Below, piece after piece: positions 44,490 through 53,313 of a stretch of 53,708 nucleotides of DNA (positions are counted from its first letter, which is position 1; every line of letters begins with the position of its first letter). The translations under genes were made by a program, and so were the position numbers. The stretch comes from Alphaproteobacteria bacterium (GTDB taxonomy: Bacteria; Pseudomonadota; Alphaproteobacteria; Rhizobiales; Rhizobiaceae): assembly GCA_024280375.1 (NCBI GenBank), contig JAJRQF010000022.1:1-53708 (forward strand), read 5' to 3'. The notes beneath the pieces were generated by a model. It was not told where the DNA came from. It worked only from the letters and a program-made list of their open reading frames with translations, and made no database searches.

Positions 44490-47488
44490 GCGCCCAAAAC
44501 CGCATTAAAGGCCACGGACAATTATCGCTTGCCAAGACCATCAATTTCACCTTTGACGGCACCACCTATCAGGGGCTTGAGGGCGACACACTGGCTTCTG
44601 CCCTGTTGGCCAACGGGGTGCACCTTGCCGGGCGCTCGTTTAAATATCACCGCCCACGCGGTATTCTTTCAGCCGGGCCGGAAGAACCCAATGCACTGGT
44701 GAATATCGCCCGCGACAGCACCCGCAGTCAGCCCAATATTCGCGCCACGGTGCAGGAACTCTATGATGGGCTTACCGCCGAAAGCCAAAACCGCTGGCCT
44801 TCGCTGGCGTTCGATTTTTCCGCCATTAATGATGGCCTGGCTCCATTTTTTCCGGCCGGTTTTTATTACAAAACCTTCAAATGGCCGCCAAAAGCCTGGG
44901 ACAAGCTCTATGAACCAATAATTCGTGCAGCCGCTGGCCTTGGCAAATCACCAGCCGAGGCCGACCCGGACCGCTACGCCAACCGCTATGCCCATTGCGA
45001 TGTGCTGATTGCCGGTGGCGGCATTGCTGGCCTCACGGCAGCCCTAGCCGCTGCTAAAGCTGGCAAAAAAATCATTCTCTGCGATGAAAACCCGAATTTT
45101 GGTGGCGCAATCCTTTACGACAACGCCCTTGAAATTGATGGGCTTTCCGCGACTGAGTGGGTTGAAAAAGCGGTTGCAGAATTGGCCGCGCTGGAAAATG
45201 TACGCCTGTTAACCCGCACAACGGCGTTCGGTTATTACGCACAAAACTTTGTCGCCCTTGCCGAGCGCGTTACCGAACATATGGCCGAGCCGGACCCTGC
45301 CCTGCCGCGCGAACGATTATGGCAGGTGCGGGCCAAAGAAGTTATTTTGGCAACCGGTGCGATTGAGCGTCATCTGGTCTTTGCTGACAATGATCGCCCG
45401 GGCATTATGCTGGCCTCGGCCGCACAGAAATATCTCAATCAATATGGTGTCGCCATTGGTGCCAATGTCGGCGTGTTCACCGCTTGCGATTCCGCATGGG
45501 CCGCTGCCTTTGATTTGAAAAAAGCCGGTGTCAACATTGCAGCAATTGTCGATTTGCGAGATAATCCGCCTCTTGAATTGCAAGAAAAAGCGCAAACCTG
45601 TGGAATCCGCATTCTCAGGGGCTACACAGTTACCAAAACCAGCGGGCGGTTGCGCGTTCAATCCATCTCAGTGCAACCGATCAATGGCGGAACAGTAGAA
45701 CAAATCCGCGTCGATGCCTTGCTCAACTCGGCCGGATGGACACCCTCCGTGCATCTATTTTCCCAATCACGCGGCAAACTCAAATGGCATCAAGACCGCG
45801 ATCTCTTTCTGCCTGATATTTATGTACAGGACTGTATTTCTATCGGTGCCTGCAATGGCACATTTGATGAAAATGAACTGATTGCCGAGGCTCAGGCCGC
45901 CGGTAATGCGACCCGCAAAAAAGCCAAAGCCATCAGAATAGAAAACCAATCCTCATGGGCGGGCAACGCCATTGGTGCAGCCCCCGGTGCCGGGCCCAGT
46001 GATAATGTTAAAGCCTTTGTCGATTTTCAAAACGATGTGACCGCCAAGGATATCCGGCTCGCGGTGCGCGAGGGCATGCATTCGATTGAGCACGTAAAAC
46101 GCTTCACCACCACCGGCATGGCGACCGATCAGGGCAAATTATCCAACATGCACGGGCTGGCCATTGCCGCCGAACAATTGGGAAAAAACCTGCCAGATGT
46201 GGGGCTTACCACCTTCCGTGCACCCTATACGCCAGTAACTTTTTCAACCATCGCCAACCATGCGCGCGGGCCGCTGTTTGACCCGACCCGTAAAACCCCG
46301 ATGCACCAATGGGCGGTGGATAAGGGCGCGGTATTTGAAGATGTCGGCCCGTGGAAACGCGCCTGGTATTTTCCTAAAGCAGGCGAAGATATGCATGCAG
46401 CCGTCAATCGCGAATGTGTTGCGGTGCGCAAAAAGGCCGGAATATTTGATGCAACCACTTTGGGTAAAATCGAGATTACCGGCCCCGATGCGGCAGAATT
46501 TTTAAATCGTCTCTATACCAACCCGTGGACCAAACTCGGCGTTGGCCGTTGCCGCTATGGCATTATGTGCCGCGAGGACGGTTTCATCTACGATGATGGC
46601 GTGATCGGTCGTATAACCGATGACCGCTTTCATGTGACTACCACAACCGGCGGCGCACCACGGGTGATGAACCATATGGAAGACTATCTGCAAACAGAAT
46701 TTACCGATCTTGATGTGCACCTCACCTCCACCAGCGAGCAATGGGCGGTGATTGCCGTTCAAGGGCCATTGGCCCGCGAAATTATCGAACCGCTGGTAGA
46801 AGGAATTGATTTGTCGCATGAGGCCATGCCGCATATGAGCGTGCGCGAGGGCAAGATCTGCGGCGTGCCGACAAGGCTGTTCCGCATGTCGTTTACCGGC
46901 GAAATGGGTTTTGAAATCAACGTGCCAGCCGATTACGGTGAATCAGTCTGGCAGGCAGTTTATGCACAAGGTGAGCCCAGAGGGTTAACCCCCTACGGTA
47001 CTGAGGCTATGCATGTGCTGCGCGCTGAAAAAGGTTATATCATCGTTGGTCAGGATACTGATGGCACGGTCACCCCGCATGATGCGGGCCTTTCATGGGC
47101 GATCGGCAAAGCCAAGCCGGATTTCGTTGGCAAGCGCGGTATGCGTCGACCCGATCTTGTTGCCGAGGGGCGCAGGCAATTGGTCGGCTTGAGAACCAAA
47201 AATCCCAAAGTGGTGCTCGAAGAAGGCGCACAGATTGTCGCCACCCCCGGACAAACTGTACCCCCCGCAATCCCCCCGGCAATTCCAATGAAAATGATCG
47301 GATTTGTCACCTCATCCTATTGGTCGGAGGCGCTCGGTCACTCGATTGCATTGGCGCTGGTGGAAGACGGCCACAGCCTTGAGGGCGACACGCTTTATGT
47401 GCCGATGGAAGATAGAACAATCGAAGTGGAAGTGAGCGGCTGCGTATTTTATGATTTGGATGGAGGGCGGCTCAATGGCAAAAATTAA
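44486..47488 (+). CDS. soxA: sarcosine oxidase subunit alpha
   Basis: The 1000-residue large subunit binding NAD+ and tetrahydrofolate. The N-terminal ferredoxin-like part (FTFDGTTYQGLEGDTLASAL) is followed by a pyridine-nucleotide fold (DVLIAGGGIAGLTAALAAA near residue 173, ILATGAIERHLVF near 287), and the last 400 residues are a GcvT-like folate-binding domain (CVAVRKKAGIFDATTLGKIE, SFTGEMGFEINVPADYG). Length and order are normal. It overlaps soxD by four bases and soxG by fourteen. Confidence 0.96.
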   Translation: MSAQNRIKGHGQLSLAKTINFTFDGTTYQGLEGDTLASALLANGVHLAGRSFKYHRPRGILSAGPEEPNALVNIARDSTRSQPNIRATVQELYDGLTAESQNRWPSLAFDFSAINDGLAPFFPAGFYYKTFKWPPKAWDKLYEPIIRAAAGLGKSPAEADPDRYANRYAHCDVLIAGGGIAGLTAALAAAKAGKKIILCDENPNFGGAILYDNALEIDGLSATEWVEKAVAELAALENVRLLTRTTAFGYYAQNFVALAERVTEHMAEPDPALPRERLWQVRAKEVILATGAIERHLVFADNDRPGIMLASAAQKYLNQYGVAIGANVGVFTACDSAWAAAFDLKKAGVNIAAIVDLRDNPPLELQEKAQTCGIRILRGYTVTKTSGRLRVQSISVQPINGGTVEQIRVDALLNSAGWTPSVHLFSQSRGKLKWHQDRDLFLPDIYVQDCISIGACNGTFDENELIAEAQAAGNATRKKAKAIRIENQSSWAGNAIGAAPGAGPSDNVKAFVDFQNDVTAKDIRLAVREGMHSIEHVKRFTTTGMATDQGKLSNMHGLAIAAEQLGKNLPDVGLTTFRAPYTPVTFSTIANHARGPLFDPTRKTPMHQWAVDKGAVFEDVGPWKRAWYFPKAGEDMHAAVNRECVAVRKKAGIFDATTLGKIEITGPDAAEFLNRLYTNPWTKLGVGRCRYGIMCREDGFIYDDGVIGRITDDRFHVTTTTGGAPRVMNHMEDYLQTEFTDLDVHLTSTSEQWAVIAVQGPLAREIIEPLVEGIDLSHEAMPHMSVREGKICGVPTRLFRMSFTGEMGFEINVPADYGESVWQAVYAQGEPRGLTPYGTEAMHVLRAEKGYIIVGQDTDGTVTPHDAGLSWAIGKAKPDFVGKRGMRRPDLVAEGRRQLVGLRTKNPKVVLEEGAQIVATPGQTVPPAIPPAIPMKMIGFVTSSYWSEALGHSIALALVEDGHSLEGDTLYVPMEDRTIEVEVSGCVFYDLDGGRLNGKN

Positions 47489-48029
47489 AATGGCAAAAGC
47501 CCGGCCACCGCATGAGGGTCGCCGTTTTGCAAATTCTGCAATCTCGATTGAACAGGCCCTGCCCGCAAGCAGAATTTCCTTGCGCGCTGGATCAAACGAG
47601 CTTGCCGAACTCACCAAACCGCTAGGCTTCAAGCTGCCGTCAAAACCCGGCACATCAAAAACCAAGTCCGGCCTTTCAGCCCTTTGGCTTGGCCCGGATG
47701 AATGGTTGTTGATCAACAATGATCCTCAGGCCATTTCGAAACTGATGGAAAATCTGGATGCGGTTAAATGCTCGAATGTCGATATCAGCCACCGCAACAC
47801 GGCAATAATCATCTCCGGCAAGGCGGCGGAAGACGTGCTGAATTCGGGTTGCCCGCGCGATCTGTCGCTTGATGCTTTCCCGCCAGGCTTTTGTTCCCGC
47901 ACCCTGTTTGGCAAGATCGAAATCATCCTTTGGCGATTGTCAGAGAATAGTTTCCACATCGAGGTATGGCGTTCCTATTCTGAATATCTTTGGACCTTTC
48001 TGTTGGATGCCTCAAAAGACGCTGGATAA
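47475..48029 (+). CDS. soxG: sarcosine oxidase subunit gamma
   Basis: A 184-residue GcvT-type subunit. Seen are SALWLGPDEWLLIN near residue 68, and the last third has LDAFPPGFCSRTLFGKIEIILWR and FHIEVWRSYSEYLW. ATG 47475 has an excellent GGAGGG seven bases upstream and starts inside the soxA end, so it is the natural start although the frame begins at 47451. It closes the soxBDAG operon. Confidence 0.92.
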   Translation: MAKIKMAKARPPHEGRRFANSAISIEQALPASRISLRAGSNELAELTKPLGFKLPSKPGTSKTKSGLSALWLGPDEWLLINNDPQAISKLMENLDAVKCSNVDISHRNTAIIISGKAAEDVLNSGCPRDLSLDAFPPGFCSRTLFGKIEIILWRLSENSFHIEVWRSYSEYLWTFLLDASKDAG

Positions 48030-48054
48030 ATCGGGCATCAGCCGTTAGAAGGCT

Positions 48055-48068
48055 AGGGTCCTGACCCT
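48055..48068. terminator. short hairpin after soxG
   Basis: AGGGTC-CT-GACCCT, perfect 6-bp arms, 26 bases after the soxG stop. There is no T-run, so a terminator role is only suggested. A related GTCAGGACC-type string appears near 37812 and CAGGACCCTAG near 50770, so this may be another dispersed motif. Confidence 0.35.
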
Positions 48069-48106
48069 CAATTCGCCTCACTCATCAATCTTGCGGTAAA
48101 ACCTTC

Positions 48107-49300
48107 GTGCAAAATCTCCGGATTAAAAATCGCGCTATATTTATGATCGGCGGCTATGAGCCAAAATCATCCGATGCATTTTTCAAGCGCACCAACCGCG
48201 AATATCGCCGTTTTGGCGAAACATGGCAATTGCAAACCGAAATTGGCCCGTTGGAAATTTCCGACGATGGTCATATTGCAACCGTTAATCTGGAAACCAG
48301 CGATACTGACTGGCAGGTCAAGACCGAGTTTAATTTTCTGGTCTATAATGAACTGGTGCTAAAAGACTTTGCCCGCCCCCTGCCGGTTCGACTATTGCGC
48401 TATTTTACCACGTTTTTTGATTATGTGCTGACCGGTACGGCTTTCTCATTCTTCCGTACCAATTGGCGCTTTGCGCTTTATTTTCTCTATCCGGCAATCA
48501 TGATCACCCTGTTCATTCTGGCCTCGCTGGGTGCTGCAAAACTGGTCCTTGCTTTTGATTTTCCTGGCCACACCAGTGCCGCAACTTTTGTTGCGCTTGC
48601 CGTGTTTACGGCCCTTATTTACCGCATTGGCGGGCGCTGGTTTGTGCTGCACCTGATGGATTTATGGTCCTTTTCCCGCTATTATTTGCATGGCAAACGC
48701 AATGATGTGGCACCGCGTATACAGCTTTATGCAAAAGCAGTCATAGAGGCTGCAAATTCCAACAGGTTCGATGAAATTCTGCTGGTTGGCCACTCGACCG
48801 GTGGCGCGCTGATATTAGACATTGCCGCAACCGCCCTTGCTGACGCCCCTGAATTCACCGATCAAAACGCCGAAATAACTATCCTTACCGTTGGCTCAAC
48901 TGCGCTTAAAATCGGCTTGCATCCGGCGGCCAGGGAATTCAGACAAAAAGTTCAAACGCTCGCCGATAATGCCCATATCAACTGGGTTGAATATCAATCT
49001 CACACCGACATTATCAACTTCTACAAAACCAATCCGGCTAAGGAAATGAATGTGAAAAATACCCATTCACGCGAATTTCCAATCGTTCGAACCGTAAGGA
49101 TTCGAGAAATGCTGGATCCAGAAATCTATAAAAGGGTTAAAAAGAATTTTTTCCGCATGCATTACCAATTCATTATGGGTAATACCCGGCCTTACTATTA
49201 TGATTTTTTCATGATTTGCTGCGCACCGCTCTCGGCAACCCTACGAGCCAACGAACAGATAACCGGCGCAATACCGGGTGACAAAAACGAAACGACATAG
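48107..49300 (+). CDS. membrane protein with lipase-like alpha/beta domain
   Basis: A 397-residue protein with two hydrophobic segments in the middle (about residues 118-150 and 160-185) and a C-terminal alpha/beta-hydrolase part with ILLVGHSTGGALILDIA, a GHSxGG-type nucleophile elbow near residue 228. The Ser is present; a clear His is less certain (YQSHTDIINF). It looks like a membrane esterase or lipase; substrate unknown. The start is GTG 48107; an internal ATG (MIGGYEPKS) is an alternative. Confidence 0.75.
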   Translation: MQNLRIKNRAIFMIGGYEPKSSDAFFKRTNREYRRFGETWQLQTEIGPLEISDDGHIATVNLETSDTDWQVKTEFNFLVYNELVLKDFARPLPVRLLRYFTTFFDYVLTGTAFSFFRTNWRFALYFLYPAIMITLFILASLGAAKLVLAFDFPGHTSAATFVALAVFTALIYRIGGRWFVLHLMDLWSFSRYYLHGKRNDVAPRIQLYAKAVIEAANSNRFDEILLVGHSTGGALILDIAATALADAPEFTDQNAEITILTVGSTALKIGLHPAAREFRQKVQTLADNAHINWVEYQSHTDIINFYKTNPAKEMNVKNTHSREFPIVRTVRIREMLDPEIYKRVKKNFFRMHYQFIMGNTRPYYYDFFMICCAPLSATLRANEQITGAIPGDKNETT

Positions 49301-49338
49301 GAACCGGAATTGACCATAGATTACTCCAGAGTGACCCA

Positions 49339-49920
49339 ATGACGAGTACAATCATATCGATATTGTGGGTCCTCGGCATGATTGGTGTCTACCTTATTCG
49401 TCGGCCGCACCAAAAACGTGCGCGCAATCAAAACATCAAAGACCATCAGCGCAGTACCGCCGAACGTACCGTGCTGGCACTTGCAACCGTCGGCCTGGTG
49501 GTAATTCCAGCCATCAATATCGCTTTCAAGACTTTCCGTTTTGCCGACTATCCATTCAATCCACTGCTGTCATCCATCGGCATTATCATTTTGATCGCAT
49601 TTCTATGGTTATTCCATATTAGCCATCGGCAACTTGGAAAAAACTGGTCAATCACCCTGGAAATCCGTGAAAAACACAAACTGGTAACAGATGGGCTTTA
49701 CAAATATATACGCCATCCTATGTATTCAGCGTTGTGGCTTTGGGCAGTTTCACAAGCCTTTTTGTTCAATAACTGGATCACCGGATTTTCCGGCCTTGTT
49801 GGTGTGGCAATTCTGTATTTTTCACGGGTTAGCAAGGAAGAGGCCATGATGCGCCAAACTTTTGGTAAGGAATATGATGATTATTGCGTAAAAACTGGCA
49901 GAATTTTTCCAAAATTATAG
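49339..49920 (+). CDS. isoprenylcysteine methyltransferase-like membrane protein
   Basis: A 193-residue integral membrane protein of the ICMT/PEMT-type methyltransferase group. About four helices precede the conserved C-terminal pattern KLVTDGLYKYIRHPMYSALW, then EEAMMRQTFGKEYDDYCVKTGR, which forms the SAM-binding part in this family. Bacterial members act on lipids or unknown acceptors, since bacteria lack prenylated CaaX proteins. It starts 39 bp after the lipase-like gene and may be cotranscribed with it. Confidence 0.86.
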   Translation: MTSTIISILWVLGMIGVYLIRRPHQKRARNQNIKDHQRSTAERTVLALATVGLVVIPAINIAFKTFRFADYPFNPLLSSIGIIILIAFLWLFHISHRQLGKNWSITLEIREKHKLVTDGLYKYIRHPMYSALWLWAVSQAFLFNNWITGFSGLVGVAILYFSRVSKEEAMMRQTFGKEYDDYCVKTGRIFPKL

Positions 49921-50055
49921 GAACTTGCCTCAAATATGACAAATGTCACATACAGGGAGTTACAATTGCCGTACTATGAAAATACAATTATTCATCTCGA
50001 CAAATTGTCATTGTCGAATGCGCCGGTAAAAGTATGAAAATTCAGGACTCGTTTG

Positions 50056-50733
50056 GTGACCCGTTTATTTTACAAAGCCATGTTATTAGTGAGCTTTTTG
50101 CTTTCAGCAAGCCTGGTTAGCCATGCTTTCACCATTAGTGGACCGCCACCTGAAGACAAATTGCCTGCCCATGAGCTGGCTGCAATAAAATCGAACTATC
50201 AGGGTGATGTATTTCTACTGCGCGGCTTTGCTGATATTTTTTCCCGCGGGCTTGATGATATTGGTGCCAGACTGAAAGCTAAAGGCATTGATGCCGAGGT
50301 CATCGGGCATACAAGCTGGCGCTATGTGGCGCGCACGATAATTGACAATCAGAAAAAATATGGTGGTGTGCCGGTTATATTAATTGGCCATTCACTGGGT
50401 GCAAATGCAGTTATACGCATTGCGAAACAGCTTAATGAACACAAAATAAAGGTGCAATATCTGGTAACCTTTGAACCCACCCAAACACTTGAAATTCCTT
50501 CAAATGTAGATATTGCGATCAACTATTATCTATCTAATTCCACTATGGGCGTGCCACTTACGAAGGCCCAAGGCTCTAGTGGGACATTTGAAAATAGGAA
50601 TATGGTCGATATTGAGGGAATTGGTCATTTCAATATTGAGAAACAACCAATGCTTCAGCAGACGGTTATTGACCGGGTTCTCAAATATGTAAAACCTGTA
50701 AATGTCAAAAAATCCGCGCAGCTATTGAAATAG
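50056..50733 (+). CDS. exported alpha/beta-hydrolase-like protein
   Basis: A 225-residue product with a signal peptide (AMLLVSFLLSASLVSHAF) and a thioesterase/lipase-type core: VFLLRGFADIFSRGLDDIG and PVILIGHSLGANAVIRIA, a GHSLGA nucleophile. GIGHFNIEKQP gives a candidate catalytic His. It fits the small periplasmic lipase-like group; substrate unknown. GTG 50056 with AGGA eight bases upstream is chosen; TTG 50053 is also possible. Confidence 0.78.
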   Translation: MTRLFYKAMLLVSFLLSASLVSHAFTISGPPPEDKLPAHELAAIKSNYQGDVFLLRGFADIFSRGLDDIGARLKAKGIDAEVIGHTSWRYVARTIIDNQKKYGGVPVILIGHSLGANAVIRIAKQLNEHKIKVQYLVTFEPTQTLEIPSNVDIAINYYLSNSTMGVPLTKAQGSSGTFENRNMVDIEGIGHFNIEKQPMLQQTVIDRVLKYVKPVNVKKSAQLLK

Positions 50734-50782
50734 CTTCGCGGATTAAGATTATTATTTCATAAGCCGGGCTCAGGACCCTAGC

Positions 50783-50986
50783 TTACTCTGCACCAACGGC
50801 ACGCAGAATTTTTGTCAGCGGGCAAAAACCGGTAATACCGGATTGAAACAGATTTAGCCCTACAAATGCAGTGAACCAAAGCCAGCTAATGCCGCTCATA
50901 TCTATGGTGCCCGACAAATGGGCAAGTACCAGACTGAGAACAATAAATGCGCCTGCAAGGGTCATTGTCCAGCGTTGTGCGTTCAT
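50783..50986 (-). CDS. DUF2892 (YgaP-type) small membrane protein
   Basis: A 67-residue protein with two membrane helices and the terminal pattern LNLFQSGITGFCPLTKILRAVG, the DUF2892 signature with a conserved Cys. In E. coli YgaP this domain is fused to a rhodanese; here it is alone. ATG 50986 has AAGGA upstream; the frame runs to 51028 without support. A 14-bp palindrome 49 bp upstream may be its operator. Confidence 0.85.
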   Translation of the reverse strand: MNAQRWTMTLAGAFIVLSLVLAHLSGTIDMSGISWLWFTAFVGLNLFQSGITGFCPLTKILRAVGAE

Positions 50987-51034
50987 GGGGTGTTCCTTCA
51001 ATTCCAAGTGATCTGTAAATAAAAGCATATCAAG

Positions 51035-51048
51035 ACATATGCATATGT
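51035..51048. promoter_or_regulatory. perfect 14-bp palindrome, possible operator
   Basis: ACATATGCATATGT is its own complement and is flanked by more ATGCAT-like steps (51028-51057). It lies between the divergent DUF2892 and hemN genes, 49 bp before the DUF2892 start. ArsR-type repressors of DUF2892 operons use AT-rich palindromes, but no regulator gene is nearby. Confidence 0.4.
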
Positions 51049-51108
51049 ATGCATATCATATAATCGGGTTTGAAGCTACCAATTAATACAAAAATGCAAA
51101 AAAGCCTA

Positions 51109-51122
51109 TTGATCTTGGTCAA
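51109..51122. promoter_or_regulatory. FNR/FixK-type box upstream of hemN
   Basis: TTGAT-CTTG-GTCAA, one base off the TTGAT-N4-ATCAA consensus, 74 bp before hemN. FNR-family activation of hemN under low oxygen is well established in rhizobia. No fnr or fixK gene is in this window. Confidence 0.7.
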
Positions 51123-51196
51123 TGCCAATAATTTTCCCCCGCATATATTGCCATGAAACTTCCCAAACCAGCCTGTGCCAGTCGAGCAAAAACGCC

Positions 51197-52546
51197 ATGC
51201 AACCACAATTAATCGAGAAATATACCAAACCGGTTCCGCGCTACACCAGCTATCCAACGGCCCCGCATTTCAACAGTGATGTTGGCAATGAAACCTATAA
51301 ATCATGGTTGGGCGATCTGAAAAAAGACGATAGCCTATCGCTTTATGTGCACATTCCGTTTTGCGATACACTTTGCTGGTTTTGTGGTTGCCACACCAAG
51401 CACACGTTGAAATATCAACCGGTGGCCGACTATCTGCCGGTCTTGATGAAAGAAATTACCGCCATATCGAAATATGCCAAAAACCGGCCAACGGCCACCC
51501 GGCTGCACTGGGGCGGCGGCTCGCCAACCATCCTCAATCCAGAGGATATTTTGCGGTTGGCAAACCACATTAAATCCAGCTTCGAATGTAGCGATGACCT
51601 GGAATTTTCCATCGAGATCGACCCGCGCGGAATAAGCGATGAGCAGCTTGATGCAATGGCTGAGGCAGGGCTAACCCGCGCCAGCATTGGAGTGCAGGAT
51701 TTTAACCCGCATGTGCAGGAAAAGATCAATCGCATTCAAACCTATGAAGAAACCAAACGCGTCGTCGATGGTTTGCGTGCTCGCGGGGTTAATTCGCTCA
51801 ATCTCGACGTTATGTATGGCCTGCCAAACCAAACCCAACAGGATGTGGAAGCAACCGTCGATAAAGTTATTTCGCTTGGTCCTGACCGTATCGCATTTTT
51901 TGGCTATGCCCATGTTCCGTGGATGAAAAAGCATCAAACTATGATTTTAGAAAAGTCACTTCCCGATAATAGTGAGCGTTTTCAACAGGCAAATCATGCG
52001 GCCAAAAGGTTGATTGAGGCGGGATACCAGCAGATCGGACTTGACCATTTTGCCAAACCCGATGATGCGCTTGCGGTCGCCGAACGCGAAAACCGTCTGG
52101 CCCGTAATTTTCAGGGCTATACGGAAGATAATGCCGATGCGCTGCTTGGTTTTGGCGCCTCCTCCATTGGCAAACTGCCGCAAGGCTATGTGCAAAACAT
52201 TACGGCAACGTCAGACTATATGCGTGAGATCGAAGATAACGGCGTTGCAATTGCCAAAGGCTATGCTTTGAGCGACGAGGACCGGATGCGCGCGCATCTG
52301 ATCGAAAAGCTAATGTGTGATTATGCGATTGATACTGGTGATCTGACCCGCAAGTTTGGTACTCTTGCCAAGCCAATTGAGCTTGAGTTGCAGGATTTAC
52401 ACGCCCATGATGAAGAAGGTTTTATCATTAAAAATGAAGGCCATTATTCAATCTCGGAAGAAGGCCGTCCCTATATCCGCTCGATTGCCGCGACTTTTGA
52501 TACATTCTTTGCCAGCGGCAAGGCACGGCATTCCTCTGCGGTTTGA
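51197..52546 (+). CDS. hemN: oxygen-independent coproporphyrinogen III oxidase
   Basis: A radical-SAM enzyme that decarboxylates coproporphyrinogen III to protoporphyrinogen IX without oxygen in haem synthesis. The 449-residue product has VHIPFCDTLCWFCGCHT near residue 54, the Cys-x3-Cys-x2-Cys cluster plus the extra Cys of true HemN, and LHWGGGSPTILN, SIEIDPRGIS and SIGVQDFNPHVQEKINR. ATG 51197 matches homologues; the frame opens at 51122 without support. An FNR-type box lies upstream. It is not the HemW type, which lacks the extra Cys. Confidence 0.95.
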   Translation: MQPQLIEKYTKPVPRYTSYPTAPHFNSDVGNETYKSWLGDLKKDDSLSLYVHIPFCDTLCWFCGCHTKHTLKYQPVADYLPVLMKEITAISKYAKNRPTATRLHWGGGSPTILNPEDILRLANHIKSSFECSDDLEFSIEIDPRGISDEQLDAMAEAGLTRASIGVQDFNPHVQEKINRIQTYEETKRVVDGLRARGVNSLNLDVMYGLPNQTQQDVEATVDKVISLGPDRIAFFGYAHVPWMKKHQTMILEKSLPDNSERFQQANHAAKRLIEAGYQQIGLDHFAKPDDALAVAERENRLARNFQGYTEDNADALLGFGASSIGKLPQGYVQNITATSDYMREIEDNGVAIAKGYALSDEDRMRAHLIEKLMCDYAIDTGDLTRKFGTLAKPIELELQDLHAHDEEGFIIKNEGHYSISEEGRPYIRSIAATFDTFFASGKARHSSAV

Positions 52547-52716
52547 CAGTTATTAGTCAGCTTTATTAGAGTCGTCGCAACGACATTCAAAATGACTATA
52601 ATCTGAGAAATTGCAATTCAAATCGCACGTAGAGCATTAAGTAAGCGCACGTGGGGCAAAGCCCTCGCAAGCGAACGACTAAACGATGCGATGCGCAAGA
52701 TTTGAATCATATAAAA
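52547..52716. repeat. repeat-bearing region after hemN
   Basis: No gene is seen. It carries the GCGCACGTG...GCAAGCGAACG...GCGCAAGATTTGAA module (about 52645-52706) that also follows gap at 9740, here ending just before the tRNA gene's 3' end. Confidence 0.6.
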
Positions 52717-52791
52717 TGGTGGGCGATACTGGGATTGAACCAGTGACCCCTACAATGTCAATGTAGTGCTCTCCCGCTGAGCTAATCGCCC
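52717..52791 (-). tRNA. tRNA-Val (GAC)
   Basis: On the minus strand a 75-base cloverleaf starts GGGCGATTAGCTCAG, has anticodon stem-loop CTACA-TTGACAT-TGTAG with anticodon GAC, the T-loop GGTTCAATCCC, and an encoded 3' CCA. It reads valine codons GUC and GUU. A tRNA-Val next to cpdR is common in Rhizobiales. Confidence 0.97.
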
Positions 52792-52980
52792 GTTTTTGAA
52801 CGGATGGCCAATTATGACCGTGTTCGGGAACGGCATTGCACCGTTGGGTGCGATACACCACAAAATACGGTTCAAGGTCAATAGAAATTCACGGCTTAAG
52901 ACAAAAAGTGCCAATAGCAATAAATAAAACACATCATTTATTGCTGGTCGCGAAAAGTGGCCTGGCGCTTTGCACCGCAC

Positions 52981-53093
52981 CCCGCGAAGGCTGGTGCATT
53001 CTCAAGTTACACGTTGAGCATCGCGAAGCGCAAAACTTGAGCCATTAGAAAAACCCCAAATTGCCGCGAGCGCCAAAAAACCTGGAACGCCCC
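52981..53093 (+). repeat. 113-bp direct duplication, copy A
   Basis: Repeated with one mismatch at 53179-53291 (offset 198). It starts with CCCGCGAAGGCTGG, the middle of a CTAG-type element, and continues with the CTCAAGTT/AACTTGAG hairpin module. The rest of the gap from 52792 to 53110 shows no gene. Confidence 0.85.
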
Positions 53094-53110
53094 ATCGAAG
53101 ATGGATCATT

Positions 53111-53313
53111 CTAGACTGCGTCATGTTTACATGGAAGCAGTCAGGCTGTGAAGAGCAGCCCGATGCGAATGCATCGCTCCCGCGAAGGCTGGTGCATTCT
53201 CAAGTTGCACGTTGAGCATCGCGAAGCGCAAAACTTGAGCCATTAGAAAAACCCCAAATTGCCGCGAGCGCCAAAAAACCTGGAACGCCCCGTCAAAGAC
53301 GGACACGCTCTAG
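53111..53313 (+). repeat. CTAG-bounded repeat next to cpdR, chimeric copy
   Basis: The clearest ends in the window: CTAGACTGCGTCATG at 53111 and GACACGCTCTAG ending 53313. The inner part is replaced by the 113-bp segment shared with 52981. The right CTAG holds the cpdR stop codon on the minus strand (53310-53312). Confidence 0.85.

Noticed and set aside
42667-48029. Sulfur-oxidation Sox system
   Set aside because: The shared names soxA, soxB, soxD and soxG are misleading; the proteins are flavoprotein, zinc and folate-binding subunits of sarcosine oxidase, with no c-type haem CxxCH or thiosulfate-binding motifs.
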